This document shows, one piece after another, positions 31,501 to 36,780 of a stretch of 64,000 nucleotides of DNA. Both the position numbers and the translations under genes were made by a program. Source of the DNA: Ostrinia nubilalis (taxonomy: Eukaryota; Arthropoda; Insecta; Lepidoptera; Crambidae); NCBI RefSeq assembly GCF_963855985.1, contig NC_087099.1, positions 30,001-94,000 of the forward strand, in the 5' to 3' direction. Below the pieces are notes generated by a model. It was not told the DNA's origin, ran no database searches, and saw nothing but the letters and a program-made list of their open reading frames with translations. The stretch's first letter is position 1. Every line of letters begins with the position of its first letter.

Positions 31501-32755
31501 AGGCGGCGGCGGCGAGGCGCGCGGGCCGCGGCAGGCCGGCGAGGATGAGGCGCGCCGGCCGCGTGACGTTGAGCGCGGCGAGCGCGGCGGCGTAGGAGCC
31601 GGGCGGCGGCGCGCAGCCCGCGAGCGTGACGTTCTGGAAGCGCTTGGGGCGCGTGAAGGCGGGCAGCGCGCGGTCGCCGAGCGCCGCCGCCTCGCACTTC
31701 ATGATGTAGAACCCGCCCTCGGTGAAGCTGACCATGTGACGCAATCCTGAGGCAGGCGTTAGTGAATGATAAATAAATTATAATAATTATTATAAAGAAC
31801 TATGGTTTTCTGAATAAACCAAAATAAATAAATAAATTCACTGTTTTGACAACCTTACATTGTCGATTTCTGTAGCATCAAGACTCACACTCGATTTGAT
31901 TGACTTTGCTTGTGTTGATGTCCACTGACTAGCAGTAGTTGTGTACACTATCTGAGCTGGCATCTTACGTAGTCGGGCTGACAACTACTGACATGACCAG
32001 TGCTTTCTGTCTTGCTTGCAGAAATTTAAAGAGAAATGGTATAGTTGATGCATGTGTTAAATAAATAATAAATGTGTTGTTTGTGCTCTGTATTAAGATA
32101 TTACATCAGTGTAAGTATGTGTTCGCCTCAATTTCCTTGCTCTATCAATAAATATGTCAGATAATGTTTAAAAAAATACCAGACTCTGTTGTATAATTGC
32201 CTGTTCATATTTAATTCAAATTTAATAAAACAATTCTTAAAAGTGGATAATTATAATAACAAATAATTAAAAAAAGTGCTTGGACTTAGCCTGGCTAGTT
32301 GCATAGGCAGGTATTACTATTTTCCATAAGACGTCTACTGCTGAACATAGGCTTCCTCCAATGACTTTCATATAGACCGGTTCATAGCAGCCTTTTGCTA
32401 CCTTTATGAGGTTATCGGTCCACTTTCAGAGTGGACATCCCGTCCCATAAGACGTCTACTGCTGAACTATTTGCCATAAGACGTCTACTGCTGAACATAG
32501 GCCTCCTGCAGTAGACGTCATTTGGCTGAAACGAACGAAGAATATTTCACACAAAAATTCTGACGATTTGATGGATAATAACATACCATTGACAACATAG
32601 TGATACTCGTCGATACCGCCATCAGTCTTCATGACACAGCGCTCGCCGACATCGGGGGAGCATTGCGGGCGGTCGGGGGCCACCCGCGCGTTGTAGGCCG
32701 CCGTTGAAATAAACAAAAGCCCCCATAACGCTATCCCGAGCACATCCACAGCCAT
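7026..32755 (-). CDS. Toll-family receptor, complete 11-exon gene
   Basis: A single-pass receptor of the Toll family. In insects such proteins bind Spaetzle-like cytokines outside the cell and recruit MyD88-type adaptors through the cytoplasmic TIR domain. Exons in transcript order: 32587-32755, 31280-31746, 30287-30553, 29894-30054, 29491-29666, one of 27118-27263/26944-27080/26770-26906, 25241-25369, 24297-24662, 9545-9703, 7998-8180, 7026-7556. All junctions are GT-AG and every phase matches, giving 917 aa (914 with the shorter LRR exon). Order: signal peptide 1-22, LRRs about 60-505, cysteine-rich C-flank 506-560, second N-flank with CSC about 570, short LRR block, second C-flank 655-700, transmembrane about 712-732, TIR about 769-897. 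Coding DNA is very GC-rich and Ala/Arg-rich. The intron-rich structure and two cysteine modules suggest a Toll-1-like rather than Toll-6/7 type, but the paralogue is unproven. Confidence 0.93.
7998..8180 (-). CDS. Toll exon 10: end of C-flank and transmembrane segment
   Basis: 61 codons, phase 0 at both ends, acceptor GGTTGCAG and donor GTATGC. It holds the last cysteines of the membrane-proximal module (ANTTCGDG, ALGC) and a roughly 20-residue Ala/Leu-rich membrane span after LGWAGP. The following ARPETRLRLK is the basic stop-transfer sequence. Confidence 0.93.
8455..8690 (+). repeat. LINE 3'-end fragment with GATT repeat tail
   Basis: Contains TCCAACCCGCCTGCC, TGGCAAAACCCTC, CAGCAGTGGACTG and ends in GATGATTGATGATTGA. 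This is the usual 3' end of a lepidopteran non-LTR element. It is 5'-truncated and non-coding, and lies in a Toll intron. Confidence 0.65.
8691..9544. other. Toll intron 9 interior
   Basis: Mixed-composition intron. 8735-8830 (GGGCATATCGCCTGGCCCCG...) resembles 54718-54795, so both belong to one dispersed repeat family. Open frames here show no domain and no splice structure. Confidence 0.5.
9545..9703 (-). CDS. Toll exon 9: LRR and start of second C-flank
   Basis: 53 codons, phase 0 at both ends, acceptor GTCCTTAG and donor GTGAGC. It begins MLDLNDNALES, which completes the LRR begun by LPPGLE in exon 8, and holds the flank start NPLRCHCDNRALLEAL. The next exon supplies the paired cysteines. 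Confidence 0.93.
9984..10197. mobile_element. Foldback MITE family B, copy 1
   Basis: An almost perfect 214-bp palindrome. Arms begin TATAGTCTGGTCCGTGAGCA and end with the reverse complement. Other copies are at 23229-23442 and 24993-25201. Flanking TA suggests a Tc1/mariner-type target duplication. Non-coding. Confidence 0.85.
10299..10420 (+). repeat. 5' LTR, 122 bp
   Basis: Starts TGTAGTATGTGTACGCGCC and ends CCCCACATTACA. It appears identical to 22085-22206, which indicates a recent insertion. Confidence 0.9.
10421..11043 (+). other. LTR retrotransposon interior, left part
   Basis: Primer-binding-like TGGCGACCCTGCC then AT-rich DNA. The imperfect phrase GCTGGCTGCTGGG recurs near 10648 and 10733. 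No coding sequence is recognised. Confidence 0.5.
11044..12067 (+). mobile_element. Solo LTR, about 1.0 kb
   Basis: Begins TGTAACACGG and ends CCTTTTACA, a TGTAA/TTACA terminal inverted repeat, with the 4-bp duplication ATTT on both sides (11040-11043 and 12068-12071). It has promoter features: a TATAAAAGG box near 11204 and AATAAA near 11965. Inside are five diverged repeats around a GCATA..CCGATCCT core (near 11477, 11574, 11671, 11779 and 11857). No internal region or partner LTR is present. Confidence 0.6.
11200..11230 (+). promoter_or_regulatory. TATA-box promoter inside the solo LTR
   Basis: TATAAAAGG about 30 bp before an AGACAGTTCG start-site-like sequence. It is probably the retroelement's own promoter, pointing against the Toll gene. 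Confidence 0.4.
12193..12731. mobile_element. Foldback MITE family A, full-length copy
   Basis: A 539-bp element that is a long inverted repeat. Arms of about 220 bp contain GGCGTC-poly(T)-CGCGCGGCCATCG and CTCAGTCTGAACTGAG, around an unpaired centre near 12415-12510. The ends are AATGGCAATGCC and GGCATTGTCTTT. Non-coding. Confidence 0.85.
12740..13013 (+). repeat. BEL/Pao 5' LTR, 274 bp
   Basis: Starts TGTTCAGGTCCG and ends AATTCCGTTCA. It carries AATAAA near 12973 and starts 8 bp after the end of MITE A. Confidence 0.92.
13537..16584 (+). pseudogene. BEL/Pao gag-protease-reverse transcriptase, truncated
   Basis: From the ATG at 13537 (MEPFAKVQEATKAAI) this reads 1015 codons. The open frame extends upstream to 13393, but the leading residues are hydrophobic leader-like sequence and MEPF is the better start. 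Regions: DUF1759-type gag (about 80-230), three cysteine knuckles (about 322-388: CSYCKDSHKITKC, CFICLYNNHPAKAC, CHICKKRH), retropepsin-like protease with LLDQGSQGSF (about 460), reverse transcriptase with VVFDASC (about 758) and active site FYMDDL (about 880). The frame ends at a TAG at 16582-16584 inside the region leading to RNase H, where intact elements continue. It is transcribed against the host gene. Confidence 0.93.
16585..16780 (+). pseudogene. BEL/Pao RNase H remnant
   Basis: The same frame continues past the TAG as LPSELLSKWCTYRDILNALK and IPRWLHTKTSDKQVQFNGFS, an RNase H-side sequence, up to a second stop after AEGN. The remainder of RNase H and the integrase core are missing. 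Confidence 0.75.
16785..17012 (+). pseudogene. BEL/Pao integrase C-terminal (DUF5641) remnant
   Basis: VVLIKEDGMPPGRWLLGRVE and HPGPDQITRVVT match the C-terminal domain that follows the BEL/Pao integrase. It is joined almost directly to the RNase H remnant, which marks the deletion junction near 16780-16790. After RVVT the frame becomes AT-rich and non-conserved. Confidence 0.8.
17327..17600 (+). repeat. BEL/Pao 3' LTR, 274 bp
   Basis: Matches 12740-13013 with a small difference near the end (GACGTAAATTCC versus GAGTAAAATTCC). Followed by the duplicated CTAG. Confidence 0.92.
17605..21020. other. AT-rich interior of the LTR retrotransposon
   Basis: Very AT-rich, stop-dense and without recognisable coding sequence. 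It holds an imperfect 80-bp-spaced duplication (units near 19968 and 20048: TCCTTCA.TTTGATCATGGTGTA..CGAG). Confidence 0.6.
21021..21562. mobile_element. Foldback MITE family A, inverted full-length copy
   Basis: Begins AAAAGACAATGCCGGAAATT and ends CTGGCATTGCCATTTA, so it is in the opposite orientation to the copy at 12193. TA flanks both ends. The arms match the other copies closely and the centre (21230-21320) is unpaired. Confidence 0.85.
21563..22084 (+). other. LTR retrotransposon interior, right part
   Basis: AT-rich and non-coding, ending in the polypurine tract AAAAAGGGGGGAGG at about 22071-22084, next to the 3' LTR. Confidence 0.6.
22085..22206 (+). repeat. 3' LTR, 122 bp
   Basis: Same sequence as 10299-10420, followed by the duplicated GATT. 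Confidence 0.9.
22785..23228. other. Toll intron 8, unassigned stretch
   Basis: GC-moderate DNA without a recognised gene. The phrase AAGAGAAAGGTATACGCC near 22960 recurs (AAGAAAGGTATACGCC) near 23563. It may be the 5' part of a non-LTR element interrupted by MITE B at 23229-23442. Confidence 0.35.
23229..23442. mobile_element. Foldback MITE family B, copy 2
   Basis: A 214-bp palindrome from TATAGTCTGGTCCGTGAGCA to ACGGACCAGACTATA, with TA at both ends. Non-coding. Confidence 0.85.
23615..24360. repeat. GC-rich minisatellite built from a Toll exon end and splice donor
   Basis: Unit of about 56 bp, about a dozen copies, with length variants of 44 and 80 bp. Read on the minus strand each unit carries the exon 8 end (CTGCCGCCCGGCCTCGAG) plus the donor GTCAGTGACC. 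The array therefore repeats a coding-intron boundary. Only the first, most 5' donor (24291-24296) keeps the exon 8 to exon 9 reading frame as annotated. Confidence 0.9.
24297..24662 (-). CDS. Toll exon 8: first C-flank, second N-flank, LRR
   Basis: 122 codons, phase 0 at both ends. Acceptor TTTCGCAG at the right, donor GTCAGT at the left. Reads SAKIIMDSRLECTCREYW, then cysteines in GFEPRC and LVCALPAADC, then NCSCIL...VEC, the second N-flank. It ends RLPPRLPPGLE, which joins MLDLNDN of exon 9 into one LRR. The paired cysteine module is characteristic of insect Toll receptors. Confidence 0.93.
24993..25201. mobile_element. Foldback MITE family B, copy 3
   Basis: Arms begin TAAAGCCTGGTCCGTGAGCA and end ACGGACCGGGCTTTA. 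More diverged than copies 1 and 2. TA flanks. It lies in the intron between Toll exons 7 and 8. Confidence 0.85.
25241..25369 (-). CDS. Toll exon 7: last LRR of the main block
   Basis: 43 codons, phase 0 at both ends, acceptor CCTGTTGCAG and donor GTGATATG. Reads FADLKIQRTVANAEVELSYN then PLHIVRCSREDYELARDE. It follows HNRIAELQ of exon 6 and precedes the cysteine flank. Confidence 0.92.
25440..25680 (+). promoter_or_regulatory. Promoter-like island in a Toll intron, probably retroelement-derived
   Basis: CTATATAAAGGCGGGAG (TATA-like) near 25504 is followed by a GC-rich leader and then AATAAA near 25648. This compact arrangement resembles a solo LTR, but I could not find matching ends or a target duplication. 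Confidence 0.3.
26030..26113 (+). repeat. LINE 3' tail, left part
   Basis: GAAGGCCGCTACCAACCGTG ... GGCGGAGGCCTATGTTCAG matches the lepidopteran LINE tail also seen at 45835-45930. It is interrupted by the element at 26122-26718 and resumes at 26719. Confidence 0.7.
26122..26718. mobile_element. hAT-like non-autonomous element in a LINE tail
   Basis: 597 bp with ends TAGAGATGAGAC and AACCCATCTCTA, flanked by the exact 8-bp duplication ATGTTCAG (26114-26121 and 26719-26726). The interior is AT-rich with CTAGTATTT motifs and no transposase. Removing it restores a continuous LINE tail, which confirms the boundaries. Confidence 0.9.
26719..26762 (+). repeat. LINE 3' tail, right part with GATGAT tail
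   Basis: ATGTTCAGCAGTGGACGTCC ... GGAATGATGATGACGATG, the usual tail end. It stops directly at the donor of Toll exon copy A. Confidence 0.7.
26770..26906 (-). CDS. Toll exon 6, copy A
   Basis: 137 bp, entered in phase 1 and left in phase 0. Reads (S)ASYLAPLQELVLSRAGLAR then VCADWTHHMPALRRLDLSHN and RIAELQ. Donor is GTACCACATC, different from the other copies because a LINE tail abuts it. It is identical to copy B in coding sequence. Confidence 0.8.
26944..27080 (-). CDS. Toll exon 6, copy B
   Basis: 137 bp, same phases and sequence as copy A, 174 bp away. The 37-bp spacer 26907-26943 carries both a donor (GTACAATAG) and an acceptor (CTGCGGCAG). Reading straight through the spacer meets an in-frame TAG. 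Confidence 0.8.
27118..27263 (-). CDS. Toll exon 6, copy C (longest)
   Basis: 146 bp, which is 9 bp longer than copies A and B because it encodes LRALEELVL rather than LQELVL. Acceptor is GCTTGCGCAG. It is probably the ancestral copy. Its entry phase matches the end of exon 5 (Ser split across the junction). Confidence 0.88.
27347..27699. mobile_element. MITE with TAA target duplication
   Basis: 353 bp with long inverted repeats starting GGCCGGGTTCCCACTATGCC, flanked by TAA on both sides (27344-27346 and 27700-27702). The duplication suggests PIF/Harbinger. Non-coding. Confidence 0.88.
27703..27912 (+). repeat. SINE/LINE-like fragment
   Basis: Starts ATATATAAAAGGAGAAACTGACTGACTGACAG and ends GTCGCGGGCGGCTGCTAGTTT, a common lepidopteran dispersed tail. 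Non-coding. Confidence 0.55.
28157..28276. mobile_element. Short foldback element
   Basis: Inverted arms GTAGGCCTGAGATGCGCGCC and its reverse complement near 28250-28275 around a 70-bp centre. No clear target duplication. It abuts the LINE remnant. Confidence 0.5.
28430..28864 (+). pseudogene. R1-like LINE reverse transcriptase C-terminus, frameshifted
   Basis: TKAYRSCSTAALPVLAGVLP then LEVSRELY and TGHGCFRQRL resemble the end of R1-clade LINE ORF2. After a one-base frameshift near 28650 it continues CGEEVEESRDHALWEC ... REFAHSWHTIRRSYEKK and stops at TGA 28862-28864. The Cys-His-Cys motif after the RT is typical of that clade. It is 5'-truncated and inactive. Confidence 0.75.
28865..29110 (+). 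repeat. LINE 3' UTR and T-tract
   Basis: Non-coding continuation of the R1-like remnant, ending in GGTGGTGGTGGG and about 27 T residues at 29084-29110. It lies in the intron between Toll exons 5 and 6. Confidence 0.5.
29491..29666 (-). CDS. Toll exon 5: LRRs
   Basis: 176 bp, entered in phase 2 and left in phase 1, acceptor TTTGTGTTTGCAG and donor GTGAGTG. Reads GLFSRLAGSLRVLSLARNRL then VAPLAGLRRLYLADNPLGDL. Two LRRs with LxxLxLxxN spacing. Confidence 0.93.
29894..30054 (-). CDS. Toll exon 4: LRRs
   Basis: 161 bp, entered in phase 0 and left in phase 2, acceptor TTGTTTTTCCAG and donor GTATTT. Reads ADAIPEGFLLNATALKKFKA then FDYSPNLEEIDLSSNGLESL. It is less GC-rich than the other exons. Confidence 0.93.
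30121..30264. mobile_element. MITE family C, copy 1
   Basis: Ends AAGCCTTGATCACACGT and ACGTGTGATCAAGGC. The same ends occur at 35435-35654 and 35658-36095. 144 bp, non-coding. Confidence 0.8.
30287..30553 (-). CDS. Toll exon 3: LRRs
   Basis: 89 codons, phase 0 at both ends, donor GTCCGC. Reads VVEEAVRGLGGPAPRLEVLT ... RACPRLEQLSLMEAA ... CPRLEDLELQMMQ. Leucine spacing is that of LRRs, with Ala and Arg replacing many usual positions. Confidence 0.9.
30725..31135. repeat. Dispersed lepidopteran repeat with inverted ends
   Basis: Opens TTCAACCGACTTCAAAAAAG GAGGAGG and closes TTTGAAGTCGGTT, so short inverted ends are present. Contains ATAACTCCGCCAATTATGAA twice in diverged form. No ORF with a recognisable product. 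Confidence 0.6.
31280..31746 (-). CDS. Toll exon 2: N-terminal ectodomain and first LRRs
   Basis: 467 bp, entered in phase 1 and left in phase 0, acceptor GCCTCAG and donor GTGGGC. Reads LRHMVSFTEGGFYIMKCEAA and FQNVTLAGC, then LRR-like LPQLRALELS and LALRSLALVGV, then LDNLRLRYTGIDALP. N-glycosylation motifs NVT occur twice. Confidence 0.92.
32311..32520 (-). repeat. LINE tail fragments, duplicated
   Basis: CATAAGACGTCTACTGCTGAAC occurs three times (near 32325, 32445 and 32475) with GGCCTCC, the reverse complement of the LINE tail seen at 26719 and 45900. Within Toll intron 1. Confidence 0.65.
32587..32755 (-). CDS. Toll exon 1: start codon and signal peptide
   Basis: ATG at 32753-32755, MAVDVLGIALWGLLFISTAA, a clear signal peptide, then PQCSPDVGERC and ends VVN in phase 1. 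Donor GTATGT. A GTG two codons upstream is not a plausible start. Confidence 0.9.
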
Positions 32756-33180
32756 TACCACTTCATCAGGTCTCTACACTTAGGATACATACACTAGTGC
32801 GCACCATCAATCGTTCCGCATTAATCGCACTATTAGACACTAAGAAGATTGTTTGTGTAGAATGGTGATGAATCACCATAAAATCAAAAACTTGAAAGTT
32901 GTTTACTTTGAACTCATAGTTTAATAATGTAAAAGATCTAAAAAAATCATGGAACACTATTGCGCTAGTTAATGATCACTTTATTCTTAGGTGCCTATTA
33001 TTTTGTCACAGCAGTCCACACCACGTAAACGATTTGGAATAATTTATGCGAGTATTTTCCTTAACTTTGATTAGCACATACACGCACGACAACACCAACC
33101 CACACTGCAAAACTTTTGTGTGAACTGTCAGTGTCAGTCAATGAGTCAAGCTGTCAACACTGTCAACTTTTTTTTTAATA
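32756..33180 (-). promoter_or_regulatory. Upstream region of the Toll gene
   Basis: Presumed 5' UTR and promoter of the Toll gene. I see no TATA box and no convincing Rel/NF-kB site. The cluster of GTCAGTGTCAGTCAATGAG near 33125-33150 is repetitive. Confidence 0.3.
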
Positions 33181-34270
33181 TGAAGTTTTACGGCTGGGTG
33201 CACAAGCACTTTGAGCCTATGCGCAGGCAACCGATTTTTAATTGGCCTATTGTTGGGCCCAATTTTAACCCTTAATCTAATGGAAAAAAATTGTGAGATA
33301 AATACAAACGTGTGCGTACAAATTTGTAATCAAAAACTTGGAAAAATGGGGGGGAAAGGGGGGTTTTATAATGTCCCTTTATTCATAACGGCATGCAAAA
33401 TTTTATCCAAGTGGGAAGTCATTTCCCATTGTTCAGTACAGGCTACGATTTTTTTCATAAAATTGACTATGTATCAATCACTGTTTTTATACTAGTTCTT
33501 CACCCGGCTTTGCTTGCCATTTTATGATCAAAAAATAAAAAAAATGCAATACATACTAAATGAAACAAAGATAGCTTTTCATAGTTTTAATCAGAAATCA
33601 AATTAACGCTTATAATCACAGCTTATAATTTGGCTTTTTCATTGAAAATAAATATAAACGACAGTTTCTTTGAGATCTTTTTTAAAAGAAAGATAGAAAG
33701 AAAAAAATATTTATTTGGTACTAAATGATAGGTACACATTGACATTTTTGGTTAGTATTTTGGACTTATATTCATTGAAAACTCAGAATACGGAACAAAC
33801 CAGAAGGAGTGTTCGATAACATTTCTACGCGGCAACTTGTGTCCAAAATACTTCCCCTCCCGCGCCCCTCTACCCCCTTTAGTGTTACTAGCGCCGTGTG
33901 ACACCCCCATTTTTGGGGTAAAATTATGTAATTTTTTAAAGAGATGTTAAACAAGTAAAAATAAGTAAGTGAAATAAGTACACACGGCCAGTGTTAACTA
34001 TCCATTTCCGTTTTTGCTCTCGCTCTTATCAAATGGTGATTCTTTGCGATAGAACGAGACGACATGACTGGCCATAGGCATAGATAGTCCCTACCTACCT
34101 ATGAATTTAATTTTTACTCCGAAGTAACTAAGTGTAAGATGATTATTTATTTCTATTAAATAGTGTAATATATGTACTATATTTTATGTAGGTATAATAT
34201 GTTATTTAAAAGTCAATTACAAAAGTCGAATATAAATTTTAGAATGCCAAGTAAAACAAAAAAGAAACTT
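33181..34270. other. Intergenic DNA
   Basis: AT-rich, with a G-rich run (GGGGGGGAAAGGGGGG) near 33349. No gene or complete repeat recognised. Confidence 0.5.
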
Positions 34271-34274
34271 AAGG

Positions 34275-34283
34275 TTCTTTATT
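34275..34283 (-). terminator. Poly(A) signal for the THAP-like gene
   Basis: AATAAA on the minus strand (TTTATT in GGTTCTTTATTATG), about 60 nt after the TAA at 34338-34340. Confidence 0.4.
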
Positions 34284-34337
34284 ATGTAAACATATCGACA
34301 ACAAAACATTTGTTTACGGCGCAGTAGTGCTTTTAGT

Positions 34338-35021
34338 TTAACTTTTCTTGGAGTCAAAAACAGAATCCAAATCAAAAACATCACCAATACTTAAATTTGA
34401 TTGCGAGGCAACTCTGGCTGTGTATCCTGAAAAAAAATCAGAGTAAGTATGTAAGCAATAATTAATTACTTAAAATTATTATTAAATATACAAATATTGC
34501 TGCTGCTGATCTGTTGATACCAATGCCTTACTTTCGAATAAATGGGAAAGTATGAAATTCACGATAGTAATTTATTATCTCCTCATTATTAGGGAGTAAT
34601 ATTATAAATTAATTCAATATATTGAAATCAAATCAAAATCAAAAATATTTATTCAGTTTAGACCACAAGTGGCACTTATAATTTAATTAATCAGGTTGTC
34701 ATGTCATGGATGAAATTACACTAAAAACTAATTAAAACAAAAAGGATGGGGAAAATATTCCATTATTCTGTGGTAACGCTAACAAAATTAACGCGTGAAT
34801 TTTTTATAAGTAGACAAATGTAATTCAATATAAAAAAGTAGGGTAAAATATTCCGTTGACCTGTGGCAACACTTACAAAATACAACCGTGATTTTTTTTG
34901 AAAATTATTATTTAATTAAAATGAATTGGAAATGTGCTACTTACGGATAAAACATGATCCCATGCACTTTCTTCGTAATTCCAGTAGCATTCTTACATGT
35001 TGGAACGGCACAAGACGGCAT
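34338..35021 (-). CDS. Small THAP-domain gene or remnant
   Basis: Exon 34945-35021 begins with an ATG and reads MPSCAVPTCKNATGITKKVH then GIMFYP, the N-terminus of a THAP C2CH zinc finger (a DNA-binding domain), followed by donor GTAAGTAGC. Exon 34338-34426 has a strong acceptor (TTTTTTTCAG), and in phase 1 reads YTARVASQSNLSIGDVFDLD ... SKKS and TAA. Its phase does not match exon 1 (phase 2); joined directly they give a 41-codon product instead. The middle of the THAP domain, with the second Cys and His, is not visible between them. So it is either broken, or a middle exon is missing. A LINE tail (34635-34700) has inserted in the intron. Confidence 0.45.
34635..34720 (-). repeat. LINE tail fragment
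   Basis: AAATCAAAATCAAAAATATTTATTCAGTTTAGACCACAAGTGGCAC is a typical reverse-oriented lepidopteran non-LTR tail. Confidence 0.5.
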
Positions 35022-35434
35022 AATTTAATTATAAAGTGTCAATCTGACGGATATGTAAACAATGCGCGCGCCGGCCATTGACTGATTGCTCTAAAGTCAA
35101 AGTAGTGCGATTTGGAGTACTTTATATGAATACACATTTACGCCCGTTGACGGTTTCTGGTTTGTTCTGTATTCTGAGATTGAAAAATGGAATAAATTAA
35201 TTTAAGTTACGTAGGAAAGTGCTTGTTTTATGAACGGACACAAAAATTTGATATAGATGATTGCCTTTTTTTTTAAACCTGGAACTAACAATTGAAAATT
35301 ATGACCTACTAATTCAAGGCGAGACAATGACGAGATGTAGAAAAAAGTAAAGTAGGTAAATAGTCTTTCTTTCAAATAGAGCGCTCCTGCACACGACGCC
35401 ACCGCCGCGCCGCCCCCGCGCCTTTGCACTGTTT

Positions 35435-35654
35435 AGCCTTGATCACACGTACCGAGTAAACCACAGAGCACGTAATAGGAGTAAACGGGCGAGACATGGG
35501 CGAGACAGTAAAATGTTTACTCGGTCGAGACAGCTGTGTGAGCGAGTCACATACTCGAGCGCTCGGCCGAGCACTCGGCATAATGTTTATACACACCGAG
35601 TACTCGTCCGAGAGCACTGTCTCGCCCGTTTGCTCGGTACGTGTGATCTAGGCT
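35435..35654. mobile_element. MITE family C, copy 2
   Basis: Ends GCCTTGATCACACGTACCG and CGGTACGTGTGATCTAGGC. Inside are repeated GAGACAGT and TTTACTCGG words. It is followed after 3 bp by copy 3, so the two are in tandem. Confidence 0.8.
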
Positions 35655-35657
35655 TTA

Positions 35658-36095
35658 AGCCTTGATCACACGTACCGAGTAAACGGGTGAGACAGTAAAA
35701 TGTTTACTCGGTCGAGACAGTGATGTAAACGAGTAGCTGTTCACACGTACTGTTCTGAAATTAGCACAGTCAGTTCAGTTCTATTGAGACTTTTCTTTTT
35801 CTCATCTAATCTGTGGACGTGACGTCAATTATTTGGCCGAGTAGCGAGACAGTACATGTTCAGACCTGCTGAGCGAGCGAGCGAGACAGTGCGGGGCAGC
35901 GGGAGGGTGGATATACTCGGCCTAGTGTAAGTTGGTGTAAGTTGAAAGCACAGATTAGAGAGTATGGTTGAAAGGGAGTCGAGCTACTGTCTCGTCGGTT
36001 TGCTCGGCCGATCACTCGGCGCTATGTTCATACGCACCGAGTACTCGGCCGAGAGCACTGTCTCGCCCGATTACTCGGTACGTGTGATCAAGGCT
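35658..36095. mobile_element. MITE family C, copy 3 (long)
   Basis: Ends AGCCTTGATCACACGTACCG and CGGTACGTGTGATCAAGGCT. About 440 bp, roughly twice the length of copy 2, with an extra centre (35740-35980). The junction TTTAA between copies 2 and 3 probably reflects insertion into the same target type (TTA/TAA). Confidence 0.8.
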
Positions 36096-36605
36096 TTAGA
36101 GTTGTTTGTGCGATTGCTGTGCTAGGTACATCGTGTACCTAATTCGGTAATTATTAAAATAATATGAGGAAGAACTTGCAGACAAGGGACAAAAAACACT
36201 CACAAATGAAGCGATGGATAGGTTCTGAAGATTTAATAAAAACAATAAAAAATAAACAACATAGGCAATTTATTTACAGATGAAGTACCAAATAGTAATC
36301 TATACTTAATAACATTAGATTTTTACCTAGATAATAATGTAAAGTTGCGAATGTTACAAGAGAGCTTAAAGTTAAAAGGCACGTAGTCACAGTAAGACAA
36401 AATTATTCTATCAGTATAACTACTTACAGCTAACTATAATACAAAGTCTTGTTATTACAATGCGTACGTGCCTTTTTATTCTCTGAGATTAGGTAAATCT
36501 AACTATGTACCTACATAGGTACCCTCCCTACTAATAAAAGTTAACATTCATAACAATTTAATGCACTTGTTTTTATGTGACATTTTAGGTAGGTAGGTAC
36601 TCTTT
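36096..36605. other. Intergenic DNA
   Basis: AT-rich and non-coding; no repeat recognised. Confidence 0.5.
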
Positions 36606-36780
36606 AAGGTTCCGTAATTTGGGTGAAAACGGGAGCCTATTACTATAAATCCACTGTTTGTCTACGAATTAAATTAAAATAAAATAAATGTATATTAAAG
36701 GGGGGTACAACAACAAAATTGTCGTATGCAACCTTTCGTGCACGAGTCGGACTCGCACCTGGCCGGATTTTTTTTTTCAG
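36606..36780 (+). repeat. Dispersed repeat (GGTTCCGTA family), copy 1
   Basis: Starts AAGGTTCCGTAATTTGGG and ends GAGTCGGACTCGCACCTGGC CGG then T-rich. A longer diverged relative lies at 44005-44635. Confidence 0.6.

Noticed and set aside
31202..31750. Plus-strand 182-codon ORF over Toll exon 2
   Set aside because: Composition is an antisense shadow of the LRR exon.
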